Of a stretch of DNA of 64,000 bases, positions 1 through 11,475 are shown in pieces. Position numbers and translations under genes: made by a program. Positions within the stretch are counted from its first letter, which is position 1. Each line of letters begins with the position of its first letter. The DNA comes from Symbiodinium natans. Taxonomy: Eukaryota; Sar; Dinophyceae; Suessiales; Symbiodiniaceae. The DNA lies in NCBI GenBank assembly GCA_905221605.1, contig CAJNDS010002392.1, forward strand, positions 250,001 through 314,000, given 5' to 3'. The notes under the pieces were generated by a model. That model was not told the DNA's origin. It saw only the letters and a list, made by a program, of their open reading frames with translations, and searched no databases.

Positions 1-1377
1 TAAAACCCTACATCCCTAAATTGCTTGGGCTTTTAGGGCTTAGGGTTCAACCCTAAAAGCCCATACCCCCGACCCTCATCCCTAAAACCCTGAGCCCTTT
101 AAACAACCTAAACCCAAACACCCTAATCACCCCAGTCCCTACGACCCTAGACCTAGACCCTAAACCCTAAAACCTTAAACCCTAAACCCTAGCCGAGTCC
201 ATTCGGCTGAAACCCTAGGGTTTAGGGTTTAGGGTTTATAGGGCTAGGGTTTAGGGTTTCGGGTTTAGTCTGACAGTCTGAGAGCCTTAGGCGCTAAAAC
301 CTCCTGAGTCGCTTAGAGCTTTCGGGCTTCTAGACCTCCAGGCCTGGCCGTGACCAGAGGCTGCAGAGGGTTTAGGGTTTAGGGTTTAGGGTTGCACGGG
401 TTTAAGCCCCTGATCCCAAATCCCAGACTCCCCAAAACCCCTCTTGTTTTAGGGTTTCCCTAAACCCTAAACCCGAAACCCTAAACCCTAAACCCTAAAG
501 GTGGGGCAAAAGCCACCCCAGACAAAGGAGCTTCAGGAAGCATATGGTTAAGGTGTATAAGGAGGGACCCCTAGAAGGGACCCTTGACATTATTCCCCTA
601 TGCAACCCAGGTACACCCCCAATAGCCCCTAAATCATCCCTGCATAACCCCTAACCCCCCTCTTTAGTCCCTTGACGTGGAGCCTGAGGTAAACCCAAAA
701 TCCCAAACCCTACACCCTAAACCCCAACCCAAAACCCCAAACCCTAAACCCTAAACCGTAAACCCTAAACCCTAAACCCTAAACCCTAACCCCAAAGCTG
801 GTGGAAGTCATATGAGGCCGAGCCTGACATCAGCCGGCCAGCGCTGTGTGCCATTGCCGCTGGGCGAGGGGCGCGAAGTACCGGAGACTAGGATTTAGGG
901 TTTAGGGTTTAGGGTTTAGGGTTTTGTTGTTTGGTTTTTGGAGAAGTAAGTTCGGGATTTCAGGTTTCAGGCTACCCAAGAAATTAGGGGCGGCTTTTTT
1001 CCCACCTCGGCAACAGCGAGCTATAGCCTATAACTGTTGTAGACTTTTCGGTTTAGGGTTTAGGGTTTAGGGTTAAGGGCTAAGGGTTTAGGGTTTAGGG
1101 CATAAGGTTTGGGGGCAGCCTCCACAACATCAGGCCTGTGCCGTCCATGATGACAATGAGGAGGCGCCATGGTTACGGAAGGGTCAAAATGCGCAGTAAC
1201 AGTACCTTTAGGTTTTGGGGTTTAGAGTTTAGGTATTAGGGGCTCAGGGCTTAGGGTTATAGTAAACTCCCAAATACCCACTTTTCTATAGGCCCCAAGC
1301 ATGTGTTTACGATTGCCATTGCGATTGCGATCATGAGAATGAACTTACTTTGTTCTAGGTGGAAACCTGTATTTGCT
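1..1377. repeat. degenerate telomere-like mosaic
   Basis: Short runs of CCCTAAA (about 145-212, 468-500, 712-790) and TTTAGGG (213-262, 367-393, 893-925, 1050-1100) alternate with unique blocks of 50-150 bp. Orientation flips several times. Around 210-240 the two orientations meet head to head at ACCCTAGGGT. No open frame here looks coding. The short unique blocks (for example 786-893 and 1108-1205) are GC-rich and have no recognisable content. Confidence 0.85.
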
Positions 1378-1455
1378 CCCTAAACCCTAAACCCTAAACC
1401 CTCAACCCTAAACCCTCAACCCTAAACCCTAAACCCTAAACCCTAAACCCTGAAC
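1378..1455 (-). repeat. interstitial telomeric array (CCCTAAA)n
   Basis: About 11 units of CCCTAAA with a few CCCTCAA variants. The G-rich strand is the minus strand. It is followed by a G-rich block at 1476-1506 containing a nine-G run. Confidence 0.9.
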
Positions 1456-1682
1456 CACTACATGTGTGGGGCTGGGAGTCGGGGGGGGGTGGGGAGGGGG
1501 AGGGTGGCTGGAGGCCAGCACCCATGTCTCAAAAGAGGCCAAACTAACCCCAAACCCTAAACCCTAAACCCTAAACCCTCGGATCTCTTACAGGTGCAAT
1601 CTTCAGGCTTTGCTGTTTGGGCTTTTGGGCGTTGAGGGCAGCTGCTGCCAGAGGGCATTCTCTGCCTCTTTAGGGTGTCAAA

Positions 1683-1774
1683 GGGTTTAGGGTTTAGGGT
1701 TTAGGGTTTAGGGCAAGTTTAGGGTTTAGGGTTTAGGTTTAGGGTTTAGGGTTTAGGGTTTAGGGTTTAGGGGG
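1683..1774 (+). repeat. interstitial telomeric array (TTTAGGG)n
   Basis: About 13 units on the + strand with two small interruptions (GGGCAAG and a shortened unit). Unique sequence on either side shows no gene. Confidence 0.9.
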
Positions 1775-1937
1775 TTTTCAACCCTAAACCCAAAAGGCCC
1801 TACACAGTGGGGTTTAGGGTTTGCGGTGCAACCCTATATCCCAAACCACATGTGGGCGCATTTTCGTACCCCGAACTAAGTCTGCAAGGAGCCCATACGT
1901 AGTCCAGATCAGACCTTAGAGGCCCTATAGACCTACG

Positions 1938-2096
1938 CCCTAAACCCTAAACCCTAAGCCCTAAACCCTAAACCCTAAACCCTAAACCCTAAACCCTAAA
2001 CCCTCAACCCTCAACCCTGAACCCTGAACCCTGAACCCTAAACCCTAAACCCTAAACCCTAAACCCTAAACCCTAAACCCTAAACCCTAAACCCTA
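1938..2096 (-). repeat. interstitial telomeric array (CCCTAAA)n
   Basis: About 22 units, mostly perfect, with a central patch of CCCTCAA and CCCTGAA variants at about 2003-2035. Only about 95 bp of unique sequence separates it from the oppositely oriented array starting at 2192. Confidence 0.95.
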
Positions 2097-2191
2097 GCCG
2101 AGTCCCTCTGGCTGGTGTCGCCACCTCTGTCGGCGAGCCGCTGGCGCTGCGAAGCCCGAGACTCGACGCTGACCCAACTGTGCCGCCTAGG

Positions 2192-2297
2192 GCTTAGGGT
2201 TTAGGGTTTAGGGTTTAGGGTTTAGGGTTTAGGGTTTAGGGTTTAGGGTTTAGGGTTTAGGGTTTAGGGTTTAGGGTTTAGGGTTTAGGGTTTAGGG
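2192..2297 (+). repeat. interstitial telomeric array (TTTAGGG)n
   Basis: About 15 nearly perfect units. It faces the array at 1938-2096 in inverted orientation across a 95-bp GC-rich spacer. Confidence 0.95.
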
Positions 2298-2931
2298 CAA
2301 TGCTGTGGCTGCTCTACGACGGCTTGAGAGCTACACGGCAGTTGCGGTCGCCTGGAACCCGTAGCCAGCCGCCGAGAAGGCAGCGCCTGCATGGTTTGTG
2401 AGGTTGCGTCCGAGTGACGGAGGGCTGCCTGCATCGGCGTGGCCAGCCTGAGCATCGAGTTTAAGGCTTCCAACGGGGCCGCCGTGGCCAACCTGTCCTT
2501 GAGCCAATTCAGCCTTAAGACGGAGGTTAACATGCTGACCATGGGCCGCATCTTCGCGGACTCCAGCTTGGGCATCGCCACGGCCGTCCAGCGGACACGG
2601 TGGAGCCCCTGCTTCCCAACCAATCAATTTCTGAACCTAAAGGCGCTCTCCGAAACCCTAAACCCTAAGAAGCTACACACGTTAAATGGGCATTTCCGAA
2701 AGTTGGGATACCCCTAACATACCCCCAAATACTATATCTAATCCTTACTATAGGAACCCCAAAAAGGGTACCCCTATTTTCGGAAACTCCCTCAAATGTT
2801 TTCGAGTAGGAGCCTTGAGCGGGATCTACTGTCTACAGATCCTTTCAGGGATCCGGGCCGTAACACCTGTCTGGGTTTAGAAACGCAACTAGTCAGAAAT
2901 AGCCTTAGGATGTTCCCGCGGTTTTGGGCTT
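2298..2931. other. unique block between telomeric arrays, no supported gene
   Basis: This is a GC-rich unique stretch. Open frames exist on both strands (for example 2331-2627 minus and 2439-2717 plus), but they overlap and neither has a recognisable domain. It may be an exon fragment trapped between arrays. The second half (2690-2880) is AT-richer and contains GGATCYACTG/GATCCGGGCC-type short inverted words. Confidence 0.4.
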
Positions 2932-3191
2932 GGGTTTAGGGTTTAGGGTTTAGGGTTTAGGGTTTAGGGTTTAGGGTTTAGGGTTTAGGGTTTAGGGTTT
3001 AGGGTTTAGGGTTTAGGGTTTAGGGTTTAGGGTTTAGGGTTTAGGGTTTAGGGTTTAGGGTTAGTGTTTAGGGTTTAGGGTTTAGGGTTTAGGGTTTAGG
3101 GTTTAGGGTTTAGGGTTTAGGGTTTAGGGTTTAGGGTTTAGGGTTTAGGGTTTAGGGTTTAGGGTTTAGGGTTTAGGGTTTAGGGTTTAGG
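2932..3191 (+). repeat. longest perfect interstitial telomeric array
   Basis: About 37 consecutive TTTAGGG units with a single irregularity near 3059-3067 (GGTTAGTGTTTAGGG). This is the longest and cleanest array in the window. The low divergence suggests recent addition or recent homogenisation rather than an ancient relic. Confidence 0.97.
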
Positions 3192-4377
3192 CTGGCCTGG
3201 AAGGGACCGCAACCTCGAGAACTGACCAGAGAGAACCGCCCCTTCGTTAGCGCTTAGGGTTCCTCGTGCCGGCAGGTCCGAAACTGGGCGAGGACTGGGG
3301 GCTGGCAAAAGCAGCATATGATGCAGTGTGCCCCTAAACCCTCAACCCTAAACCCTAACCCTAAACCCTAAACCCTATACCCTATACCCTATACCCTAAA
3401 CCCTAACCCTAAACCATAAACCTGCCACTTCACCAACGGCGTGTACAACCGATAACACCCTGGAGGCAGTCTCGAATCTAACGTCCAAGTCTTACGGTTT
3501 AGGACTGGGGGGGGTTCCTGCAAGGCCCCAAACACTGAACCCTAGACCCTAAACCCTAAACTCTTCAAACCCTAAACCCTAAACTCGTTCAATCCTAAAC
3601 CCTAAACTCGTTAAATCCTAAACCCGAAAACCTACACTCTAAACTCTTTAAACCCCAAACCCTAAACCCCAAACTCTGTACATCCCAAACCCTAAACCCT
3701 AAACTCTGTAAGTCCTAATCCCTGCATCAGATCCTCAGGCCCAGTCGGCTTCAGAGTCTTAGGGCAGTTGCAGGTCCCTATATGATGGGCCCCTTAAACG
3801 GGGACTCCTTGTATGCCCCCTTTACATATAAAAACCGAGGGCCCATACTTCAGAAGTCCCGACCCCAGACGTAACTGCTCAACGATTGAAATGGCTGCAT
3901 CCACCCCGTAGCCCGCAGCTAAGCACGCTTCGTATGTAATGCCACAAGCTCACCTGGGAACCCTTTACAGAAGGTAAGGGACTAGGGCCCATGAAAAGGG
4001 CATGTAGGGTTTGCAACGGTTGTTTTTGCGGCACTTGAAGGTTTGAAGGCATTGTCGGGTTTTAGAGTTATTAGGGTTTAGGGCTTAGGGTTTAATGACA
4101 CCCATGGTACTAACTGACTATTTGCCTAGAAGGCCCTACCTAAACTGAAACCAATCGCGTAGAGGGATATGACACAGGGTTTATACTTCTGTTATTGGTG
4201 AGTGTATAGAAGGTTCCTGTGTTAATTTTGGTGAGAGTATATAGTGGGTGTTCTTTCTATTTCATATGGGAACCAGTCTGCAATTTGTGAGTCCAATCGC
4301 TAGCTAATGCCTCCGCCCCCGACCGATCTCCAAACTCCAAACCCTCAACCCTAAAACCTAAAACAGTATGAAACCTT
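3192..4377. repeat. degenerate CCCTAAA remnants and unique sequence
   Basis: Worn CCCTAAA/CCCTATA units occupy about 3333-3425 and 3535-3725, some in the form CTAAACTCKTTMAATC. The rest (3726-4377) is unique, moderately AT-rich sequence with no open frame of note. Confidence 0.7.
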
Positions 4378-4478
4378 GGGATGTTCCCCCTTATACTACG
4401 TAACAGTCCTGAAGAGGGGTTATAGTGCCCCCGATTATAATCCCATTAAGGACTGCTCGAACAAGGGGGAGCATCCCA
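4378..4478. mobile_element. fold-back (MITE-like) element, family C
   Basis: The left end (GGGATGTTCCCCCTTATACT and on to AGTCCT) is complementary to the right end (AGGACTG ... AAGGGGGAGCATCCC). Related whole or half copies occur at about 6363-6447, 19022-19079, 30812-30872 and 34741-34831. There is no coding capacity. A transposase working in trans would be needed if it is a true MITE. Confidence 0.7.
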
Positions 4479-4708
4479 ACTGAAACCTTACTACTTACTA
4501 CATCCATAAATATCTGTAAACCCAAACTCTAAACCCTAAACCCTAAACTGGTATGAAACCTTGATTACTATATCCATAAATATATCAACAAGCCCTCCTA
4601 GAGAGCTTTTCGGTGGAGGAAGTTCCTCACAGACGCTTCATGGGCCCCTGCCAGTGCCAGCAGGGAAGGCCGGCTGGCCTCGCGACTGCTACCCCTAAGT
4701 CCTGAACC

Positions 4709-4765
4709 TTGAGGGTTTAGGGTTTAGGGTTTAGGGTTTAGGGTTTAGGGTTTAGGGTTTAGGGT
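4709..4765 (+). repeat. interstitial telomeric array (TTTAGGG)n
   Basis: About eight perfect units. The following 4766-5510 is unique sequence without a supported gene. Confidence 0.9.
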
Positions 4766-5647
4766 ACGCCCAACCCTAAACCCTCTTAGTAGCTGCTAGG
4801 TCACCTTTTTCTACTCTGGGCTTTCAATGTTCTACCATAATTAATTAAACGGGTGACCTTCTTGTGGGCCAGGGAACTCTATATAACTATGCTTCTGGTG
4901 CAGACCGGCACCTCTGTTCAGCTGTGGTTTCGCTTCGCGGTGGTCACGCCCTACTCCTGCATGAAGCTTTAGGCCCTGAGGCGCACACACCCTATAGTCG
5001 CCTGAAGCCGAAACCCTAAGGCCCCAAGCCCCACCCCACAACCCAGCCTTGTCTGTTACTAGGAACCTCAGGACCTACCTGCTAAACTCGGTCCCCCTGC
5101 CTAAGAGGTTTCCCTTAGCATACTCCTACAATGGCCCCTTAGTTCCCTTGAAGGATGTTTGAAACGGTCCCTAGACCAAAGGGTGCAACCTCAGGGGTCC
5201 AAGGCAGAGTCCCAATGACCTGCACAGTCAGAGTATCAGCCTGTTTAGGATTTATAGGGTTTAGGCTTCAGGCTTTCGTGCTATGAAAGACTTTGACTTC
5301 AATCAAGGCCAAAGCCATAGTTGCATGGCATAAGGGTTTTCGGGGCTTTAGGGGCATTAGGGAAGGGCTTAGGGGCTTTAGGGCTTCGAGACTTTAAGAA
5401 CGTCAGCGTTGAGCGCTAGTACTCACGCCACGGGCGTGACTTTGCCTCCAGCTTTGGAGTGTTCATTCGCAGCCTTAAACCCCTCGACCGTCTCGACCCT
5501 AATGCGCTGAACTAGGGTTTAGGGTTTAGGTTTTAACCCCAAACCGTAAAACCCCGAATTAAACCCGGAATCCCCAAAACCCCCACCTTGCCCTGTGTCG
5601 ATCTCCTCTTGCATAACACCCTGAACCACAAAAGCAAGCCTAAGTAA

Positions 5648-5790
5648 GCCCCAAACCCCCAAACCCCCAAACCCCCAAACCCCCAAATCTCCAAACCTCC
5701 AAACCTCCAAACCCCCAAACCCCCAAACCGCAAACCCCAAACCCCCAAACCCCCAAACCCCCAAACCCCCAAAACCCCAAACCCTAAACC
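5648..5790 (-). repeat. variant array (CCCCCAAA)n
   Basis: A homogeneous block of ACCCCCAA octamers with small changes to CCTCCAAA (about 5690-5710). It runs into ordinary CCCTAAA at 5779-5840. The ORFs rich in WGFGGLGV in this block are simple read-through of the repeat, not genes. Confidence 0.9.
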
Positions 5791-5934
5791 CTAAACCCTA
5801 GCCCTAAACCCTAAATCCTAAATCCTAAACCCTAAACTCCTGAAACCATTAAAAAAAGCCGGCTGAAGGCACCGGACCGCGGAGTGCCGTATACTTCTTC
5901 GTGGGGATGGTGCGGAACATGGCCCCTGGGCAGG

Positions 5935-6006
5935 GTTTAGGGTTTAGGGTTTAGGGTTTAGGGTTTAGGGTTTAGGGTTTAGGGTTTAGGGTTTAGGGTT
6001 TGGGGT
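5935..6006 (+). repeat. interstitial telomeric array (TTTAGGG)n
   Basis: Ten perfect units followed by GGGGTTTAAGG decay. Confidence 0.9.
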
Positions 6007-6008
6007 TT

Positions 6009-6860
6009 AAGGTGTATCTAAGGGTAGTTTCATGGGATATTATGATTATGGTCCCTTACCTCCCTTTCAGGGTTCTGATGTATATCGGGGGTATATAAGG
6101 GGTTCTCGTTTAAGGGCCCATACTAAGGGACCATGTAACTTCCCTAAGAGTGTAGGGGTTTAGGGTTAAGAAGGGTTTCGGGTTTAGGGGGGTTTGGGGG
6201 GGGTTAGTGGGTTTCGGGGGGTGTTGGGGGGTTTTGGGGGTTTTGGGAGGTTTTGGGTGGTTTTTGGGGGTTTGGAGCTTTGGGTTTTAGGGTTAGGAAG
6301 GGACTTGGGTTCCTTAATCCTTAAACCCTAACGCCTTAAAACTTGAAGTTCATTCCCTTTTCCTAACAGTCCTTCATCGGGATCAAAATCGGGGGTACTG
6401 CAATCCTTGCTAAGGACTGTTGGGATAAGTGGTAACATCCCAACTTGAGGGGTTGAAGGCTCATAGTTGTAGAGGGTTCTGGCGTTTGGGGTCGAGCGTT
6501 TTTTTTCTAAGGGTAGTTACATGGTCCGTTAAATATGGTCCCTTACCTCCTTAAAAAGGCTTCTGTAGTATGGGCCCTTCTTTGGGTCGTGTAGGGTATA
6601 TAACGGGTATCTATGGAGTTGCATGGTCCATTCGTATGGTCCCTTTTCCCTCTCCAAGGAGCTCTGAAGTCTGAGCTTTGGGGGTTTATAAGGGGCTTGT
6701 AAGGGGTATATAAGGGGTCACCTTTAAGGAGCTCTGAAGTCTGAGTTTTGGGGGTTGCATAGGGTTTACAAGGGGCTTGTAAAGGGGTATACAAGGGGTC
6801 ATTTCTGGGGGCCCATAATTACTAAGGGCCCATGTATCTACCCTATAAGAGTTTTGAAGT
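6009..6860. mobile_element. cluster of related fold-back elements
   Basis: Sequence beginning AGGGTAGTTTCATGG at about 6014 is matched in reverse complement by ACCATGTAACTTCCCT near 6130-6148. A second related set occupies about 6505-6845 (AGGGTAGTTACATGGTCC ... GGGCCCATGTATCTACCCT), with an internal duplication of AGGAGCTCTGAAGTCTGAG at about 6655 and 6727. Between them is a G-rich degenerate tract (6170-6290) and a family C copy (6363-6447). Confidence 0.6.
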
Positions 6861-7960
6861 TTGGCGTCTGGGGTTCTGGGGGGCTTGGGGTCTGGGGCAA
6901 CCCTAAGACCTAAGCCCTAAACCCTAAACCCTCAATGGGTTGGGGGGCTTGGTTGTTTGTGACTTTAGGGTTTTTGGGGGTCTGTGCATCCCTGCGTCCA
7001 ACAACTCCAAAACACCTTAGCCCTAAACCATAGACCGTAAGCCTCAAACCCTCAACCCAAAAGCTTGAATCCTGAATTACAGACCCTACTTGAAGGTTCA
7101 TGGGTAGCTAGAAGACCCTACTTGAAGGTTCATGGGTGGCTAGAAGCAGGGTTTTTTGTGCCTTAGTTAACCTATAATACAGGTTGCCTTACTTATAACC
7201 CAACCCTAAACCCTGAACCCTAAAATTCCTGAGCCCTACCAAAATCCAGACCCAGGTAGCGCTGGGACAAGAGCCAGTCTCGGATTCGGACCGACTCAAG
7301 TCGCAGAGGTAGCTTTTCTTCTCGGACATCCCCAGGTTTAGGGTTTAGGGACTTCCCTCCCCTACCATGGCTCAAGTGGGCTGCAGTCCCTTTTTTTTTT
7401 AGGGGGGGGGGGGGGGGTGGTAGAGTCTATAACGAATGCTCGGCTGGTTCAGGGTTTAGGCTTTAGGGTAAGCATGTCGTCCTTGTTTCTAGAGCGCGGC
7501 ATGCGCCGTACGACGGAGGGGCTACGATTTCCTAGGAGGCTTTTAGGCAAAAGGGCTGCTCAAGGACAAAACTAAGACCCTAAACTCTAAACCCTAAACC
7601 CTATAAGGGCTCAGGATGTGTGATAGCAATGGGGGTTCAGAAGATTTGGGGTCTTGAGCAAGGTTATAGTAAAAGAGGATGAAATAGTTACTTTATGAAG
7701 TATTAGGTTTTGATTCTAGGGGATGATTCTTCCGAGATGCTACCCCACACGCGTCACCACGCGGGGCAGCCTGCGAACAGGGCCGAAGCCTGTTTGTCCC
7801 CGTTGCTTCGGCGAGGAGGAGTTCGGAGTTCCTAGAAGCACACCACACATCCTACACAACACGACCCTCCCCCTAATATCAAATGCCCTCAGTATAGTTA
7901 TACTGCACTATGCGAAAATGTCTAATAATAGGGGGATAGGGGTAGGGTTTAGGGTTTAGG
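6861..7960. other. unique sequence with sparse telomere-like words
   Basis: Isolated CCCTAAA or TTTAGGG words only. It holds a poly-T/poly-G tract at 7390-7418 and a short GC-rich open stretch at 7723-7840 that I cannot assign. A direct repeat CCCTACTTGAAGGTTCATGG occurs at about 7083 and 7115. Confidence 0.6.
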
Positions 7961-8056
7961 GTCTAGGGAGGGTTTAGGGTTTAGGGTTCAGAGTTCAGGG
8001 TTCAGGGTTTAGGGTTTAGGGTTTAGGGTTTAGGGTTTAGGGTTTAGGGTTTAGGG
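7943..8056 (+). repeat. interstitial telomeric array (TTTAGGG)n
   Basis: About 14 units with variants (TTCAGAG, TTCAGGG) at 7985-8007. Confidence 0.88.
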
Positions 8057-8162
8057 CGACTCTGCGGCCGAGAGGCCAACTAGCACCATGGGAAAGGCAT
8101 GGGACTCCTCTGCACAGTCACGCTTCTAAAGTGAAGTGACTCTCGTGTGACATCCCGGCCCC

Positions 8163-8272
8163 CCAAACCCTAAACCCTAAACCCTAAACATTAAAACCCT
8201 GAACCCTAAACCCTAAACCCTAATTCCTAAACCCTAAACCCTAAACCCTAAACCCTAAACCCTGTACGATTT
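8163..8272 (-). repeat. interstitial telomeric array (CCCTAAA)n
   Basis: About 15 units with two irregular ones. It lies 107 bp from the oppositely oriented array ending at 8056. Confidence 0.9.
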
Positions 8273-8365
8273 CCAAGCTTCAGTCGCAGACGCCAGTTTC
8301 CACCGAGTCTCCAACGCAGGGGCAGCTGCCCGAAGGGACTTGCAAACTTGCGCAAGAGGAGGAGC

Positions 8366-8430
8366 CGTTTTAGGGTTTAGGGTTTAGGGATTAGGGTTTA
8401 GGGTTTAGGGTTTAGGGTTTAGGGTTTAGG
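8366..8430 (+). repeat. interstitial telomeric array (TTTAGGG)n
   Basis: Nine units, one with GGGATTAGGG. Confidence 0.88.
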
Positions 8431-8461
8431 GCCTATACCCCGAAACCTGAAACCCTGAACC

Positions 8462-8579
8462 TACTGGTTCTTCGTAGGGAATGAGGGACTTCAGCACCTT
8501 ACATCCCCCTATGTGACCCTTTGGGGGCTCGGTTAGGGTCTCAAACTCTAACTCCCTCATTCCCGACGAAGAACCAGTA
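8462..8579. mobile_element. fold-back (MITE-like) element, family B
   Basis: The ends are inverted repeats of about 27 bp: TACTGGTTCTTCGTAGGGAA at the left and its complement ending GAAGAACCAGTA at the right, with one or two mismatches. Total length is about 118 bp. Related copies lie at about 9002-9234 (split by another element) and 29654-29785 (with an AT microsatellite in the loop). Confidence 0.78.
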
Positions 8580-9089
8580 TGTACATCCTTGGTGCAGGAA
8601 CCAAAGTTGACTTACCTACGTCTCTATCCCTGAAGCCTGAACCCTAAACCCTAAAACCGCTTTTGAATTCTCGCATCTTGCACTTCCCTGGGGGCAGTAG
8701 CCTTGTAAAAAAGTCTTTTAAGAGAGACACGATGGCTGCTTGCGGAGAAAGATCCTGTGCAGTCAGTTTAGCGTTTAGCTTACGGCCTGCAGCCTACCAC
8801 CCTCAAACGCCTGAACCCAGATTAGAATCCCCCAACACCTCTGACGAAAGCCGCATACCAGAAATCGAAAACCCTAAGCCCTACCCTAAACCTTGCAGTG
8901 GATACACCGTTACACTGCAAAGCTGTCGAACAGAACATCTCGGGTTTTTTTCCATGTGGGCAGTTGTGAAAGTCATGATCCCTTTCCGGGTACCCTTACC
9001 CTACTGGTCCTTAGGAAGGAAGGAATCAGGTACCTTATATCCCCGTACATACTACCCTGTAAGGGATCCCGTAGGGTGACTCATTCCCT

Positions 9090-9204
9090 CTAGGATGCCC
9101 AGTAGTACCCTTATTCCCTTTTTGGGGGGTTTAGGTTCCCTTAGAAACCCCTTTGAGCGAAAAAGGGCACCCTTTTTAAGCCTAGGGTACTGGGCAGCCT
9201 AGCC
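9090..9204. mobile_element. fold-back element, family A, nested in family B
   Basis: It starts CTAGGATGCCCAGTAGTACC and ends GGTACTGGGCAGCCTAGCC, so the ends are inverted repeats. A near-identical copy is at 27337-27450. The 10-bp word CTCATTCCCT stands at 9080-9089 and again at 9205-9214, as expected for a target duplication made on insertion into the family B copy that begins near 9002 and resumes with CCCTACTAAGAGCC. Confidence 0.78.
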
Positions 9205-9234
9205 CTCATTCCCTACTAAGAGCCATGAAGTCAT

Positions 9235-10482
9235 CAGAAGGGCGCTGTCTTCTTTTTGGGAACCCAGAACGGGACCATTTTTTTCCAGAGGCCTCCTGTG
9301 CTTTGCCGTGAGGGAGGGGAACGAAAGGCCTTGGCAAGAATTGAGATCCCTTTTTTTATGGTCCTCCGTGGGAAACTCGTGAACCGACTTGGTAAGTAGT
9401 ATGTAGCTAAGGACGAAGTGGAGTTCTGAACCAGAAGCCCTAAACCGCAGAAGGGACGCGACTTGAGGTTATCCTGCTTAGTAACCCTACCTCACAACTA
9501 CTTAAGCCAAGTTTCTTTCCGACTTACAAGTGTGAGAGCTCACAGCCTAAAAACGAACCCCTTAACCTATGTATCAACCCGAAAAGCCTAAGCCCTCAAC
9601 TCAGCTTGGCACATGGGCAGGTAGGGACAAGACTCCTAATCTCTAAACCCTAAGCCCACCACCCTGAACCTGCACACTCGAAATCCGAAGCCCTAAACTC
9701 CAAGCTCTATATTCTTAACCCACTGAACCCTAAATCTTAAACTTAACCTTCAACCCTCTAAACCTCTAAACCCCTAACTAAACCCTCCAAACCCTCTAAA
9801 CCCTCTAAACCCAAACCTATAAAAGCCGACACCCGAAATCCTTAACCCCAAACCCTAAACCCCAAGCCTAAACGCCAAACCCCCAACCCCAAACCCCAAG
9901 CCCTAAGTCCCCTAAACCCTAAACCCTAAACTCTAACCCTAAACCCTAAACCCTAAACCCGAAACCCTAAACCCTAAACCCTAAACCCTACACCTCCCTG
10001 CGGAAGGCCCTGGAAGCTGCCGGCGTCCCTGGCACTGCGGCACTTCAGGCTAAGAGTTGGCCCTGGAATTGTGGTAATCACTGGGCCGATGTCAGGAATT
10101 ATTTTTGTGATTTAAGTGTGTTTTTTTTGTGCTTGGCATGTGTGAAAACAACTCTGTACCTGTGCCTGCACGGGGGTTCGAATCTGTGAAAAATCTGTGA
10201 AAAAAAAGTGTGGAAAAAGTGTGAGAAAAAGTGTGAAAAACGTGCGAAAAATCTGTGCCTCCCCCTTGTCCGACTCCCCTGCCCCTTCCCCCCACCCACC
10301 CCCACAAAAAGAGAGCAGGTCACTAAAAACACAAAAAAAGCACAGATTTACCACAGAATCCATTGTCGCCACCTAGCAATTCGCAGACAAATCACAGATG
10401 CAAAAGACCAATAAAACACAAAGAAACACAAACAAAAATAGTTCTTGAAACCCAGCCTTTACCACGAAATCCAGGTTACAAG
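9235..10482. repeat. degenerate telomere-like sequence and simple-sequence tract
   Basis: About 9235-9640 is unique sequence with no gene. 9640-9995 is worn CCCTAAA of many spellings that becomes cleaner at 9906-9990. 10105-10330 is a strand-biased tract, with GTGTGAAAAA repeats at 10190-10240 and then C-runs at 10258-10302. The several overlapping ORFs there reflect low complexity only. Confidence 0.65.
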
Positions 10483-10664
10483 TTTAGGGTTTAGGGTTTA
10501 GGGTTTAGGGTTTAGAGTTTAGGGTTTAGGTTTAGGGTTTAGGATGTATAGGGTTTGGGGTTTGTGGGTTCGGGGGTTTAGAGGTTTAGTGTTTAGGGTT
10601 GAGGGGTTGAGGGGTCGAGGGGTTGAGGGGTCGAGGGGTTGAGGGGTTGAGGGTTTGAGGGGCT
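10483..10664 (+). repeat. TTTAGGG array passing into (GAGGGGTT)n
   Basis: About eight TTTAGGG units at 10483-10545. Degenerate units follow, then an array of GAGGGGTT with GAGGGGTC alternates at 10595-10660. Confidence 0.85.
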
Positions 10665-11357
10665 GGGTCCTTTGTGTCAGTTTCCACCTGGTGTCAGGGC
10701 CAACCCAGTTTCAGGTGACCCGCGCTGTCTTTAGGGCTTAGGGTTTAGGGTTTAGGGTTTAGGGTTTAGGGCTGGTCCATGTTCGGCTGAGCGAACCCTA
10801 GACCCTAAACCCTAAACACTAAACCCTAAACCCTAAACCCTATACCCTAAACCGAGAAGAAAAGCAACATCGGCACCCCATCAGGCCCCTAAAGCCAGAG
10901 ACCCCTGAAAGCCCTGCAAGCCGCGGCCCTCCTGGCCTTAAAAAAGCCTCAACGCTCAGGGTTTAGGGTTTAGGGTTTAGGGTTTTGGGGTTTAGGGGCT
11001 TAAGGGCGTAGTATAGATTTTACACCCTGAAGCCTTAAGCCCTCCACGCCTCCTCGACCCCCTTCTGAACTCGTCAACCCAACCCTAAGTGAATTCCGTG
11101 GCCGTGTGTCGCCTAGGGGTCGGAATAATCCCCAATAGTACTCCCTTATGGCCCCTGTATGAATATACTATTATAACAACCCCCGAAACCCTATTCTAAT
11201 TGTTAAGGCCCCTATAGTAGACCCTAAACCCTAAACCCTAAACCGTAGGCCCTAAACCTTAAACCCTATTCTAAAATTTAAGGCCCCTATATTAATGCAG
11301 CAGAAGGATGCGCTCTTGGCTGGTCGCTGCGTCCGCCCCTGAGCGTGCCAGGCAGCT

Positions 11358-11475
11358 GGGTTTAGGGTTTAGGGTTTAGGGTTTAGGGTTTAGGGTTTAG
11401 GGTTTAGGGTTTAGGGTTTAGGGTTTAGGGTTTAGGGTTTAGGGTTTAGGGTTTAGGGTTTAGATTTAGGGTTTA
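11358..11475 (+). repeat. interstitial telomeric array (TTTAGGG)n
   Basis: About 16 perfect units, with the last one changed to TTTAGATTTAGGG. Confidence 0.93.

Noticed and set aside
1-500. True chromosome end
   Set aside because: The first 500 bases are degenerate and bidirectional, without a terminal run of perfect CCCTAAA, so the window start is not shown to be a telomere.
10165-10200. TRNA T-loop-like GGTTCGAATC
   Set aside because: No complementary T stem, and no acceptor or anticodon arm can be placed around it.
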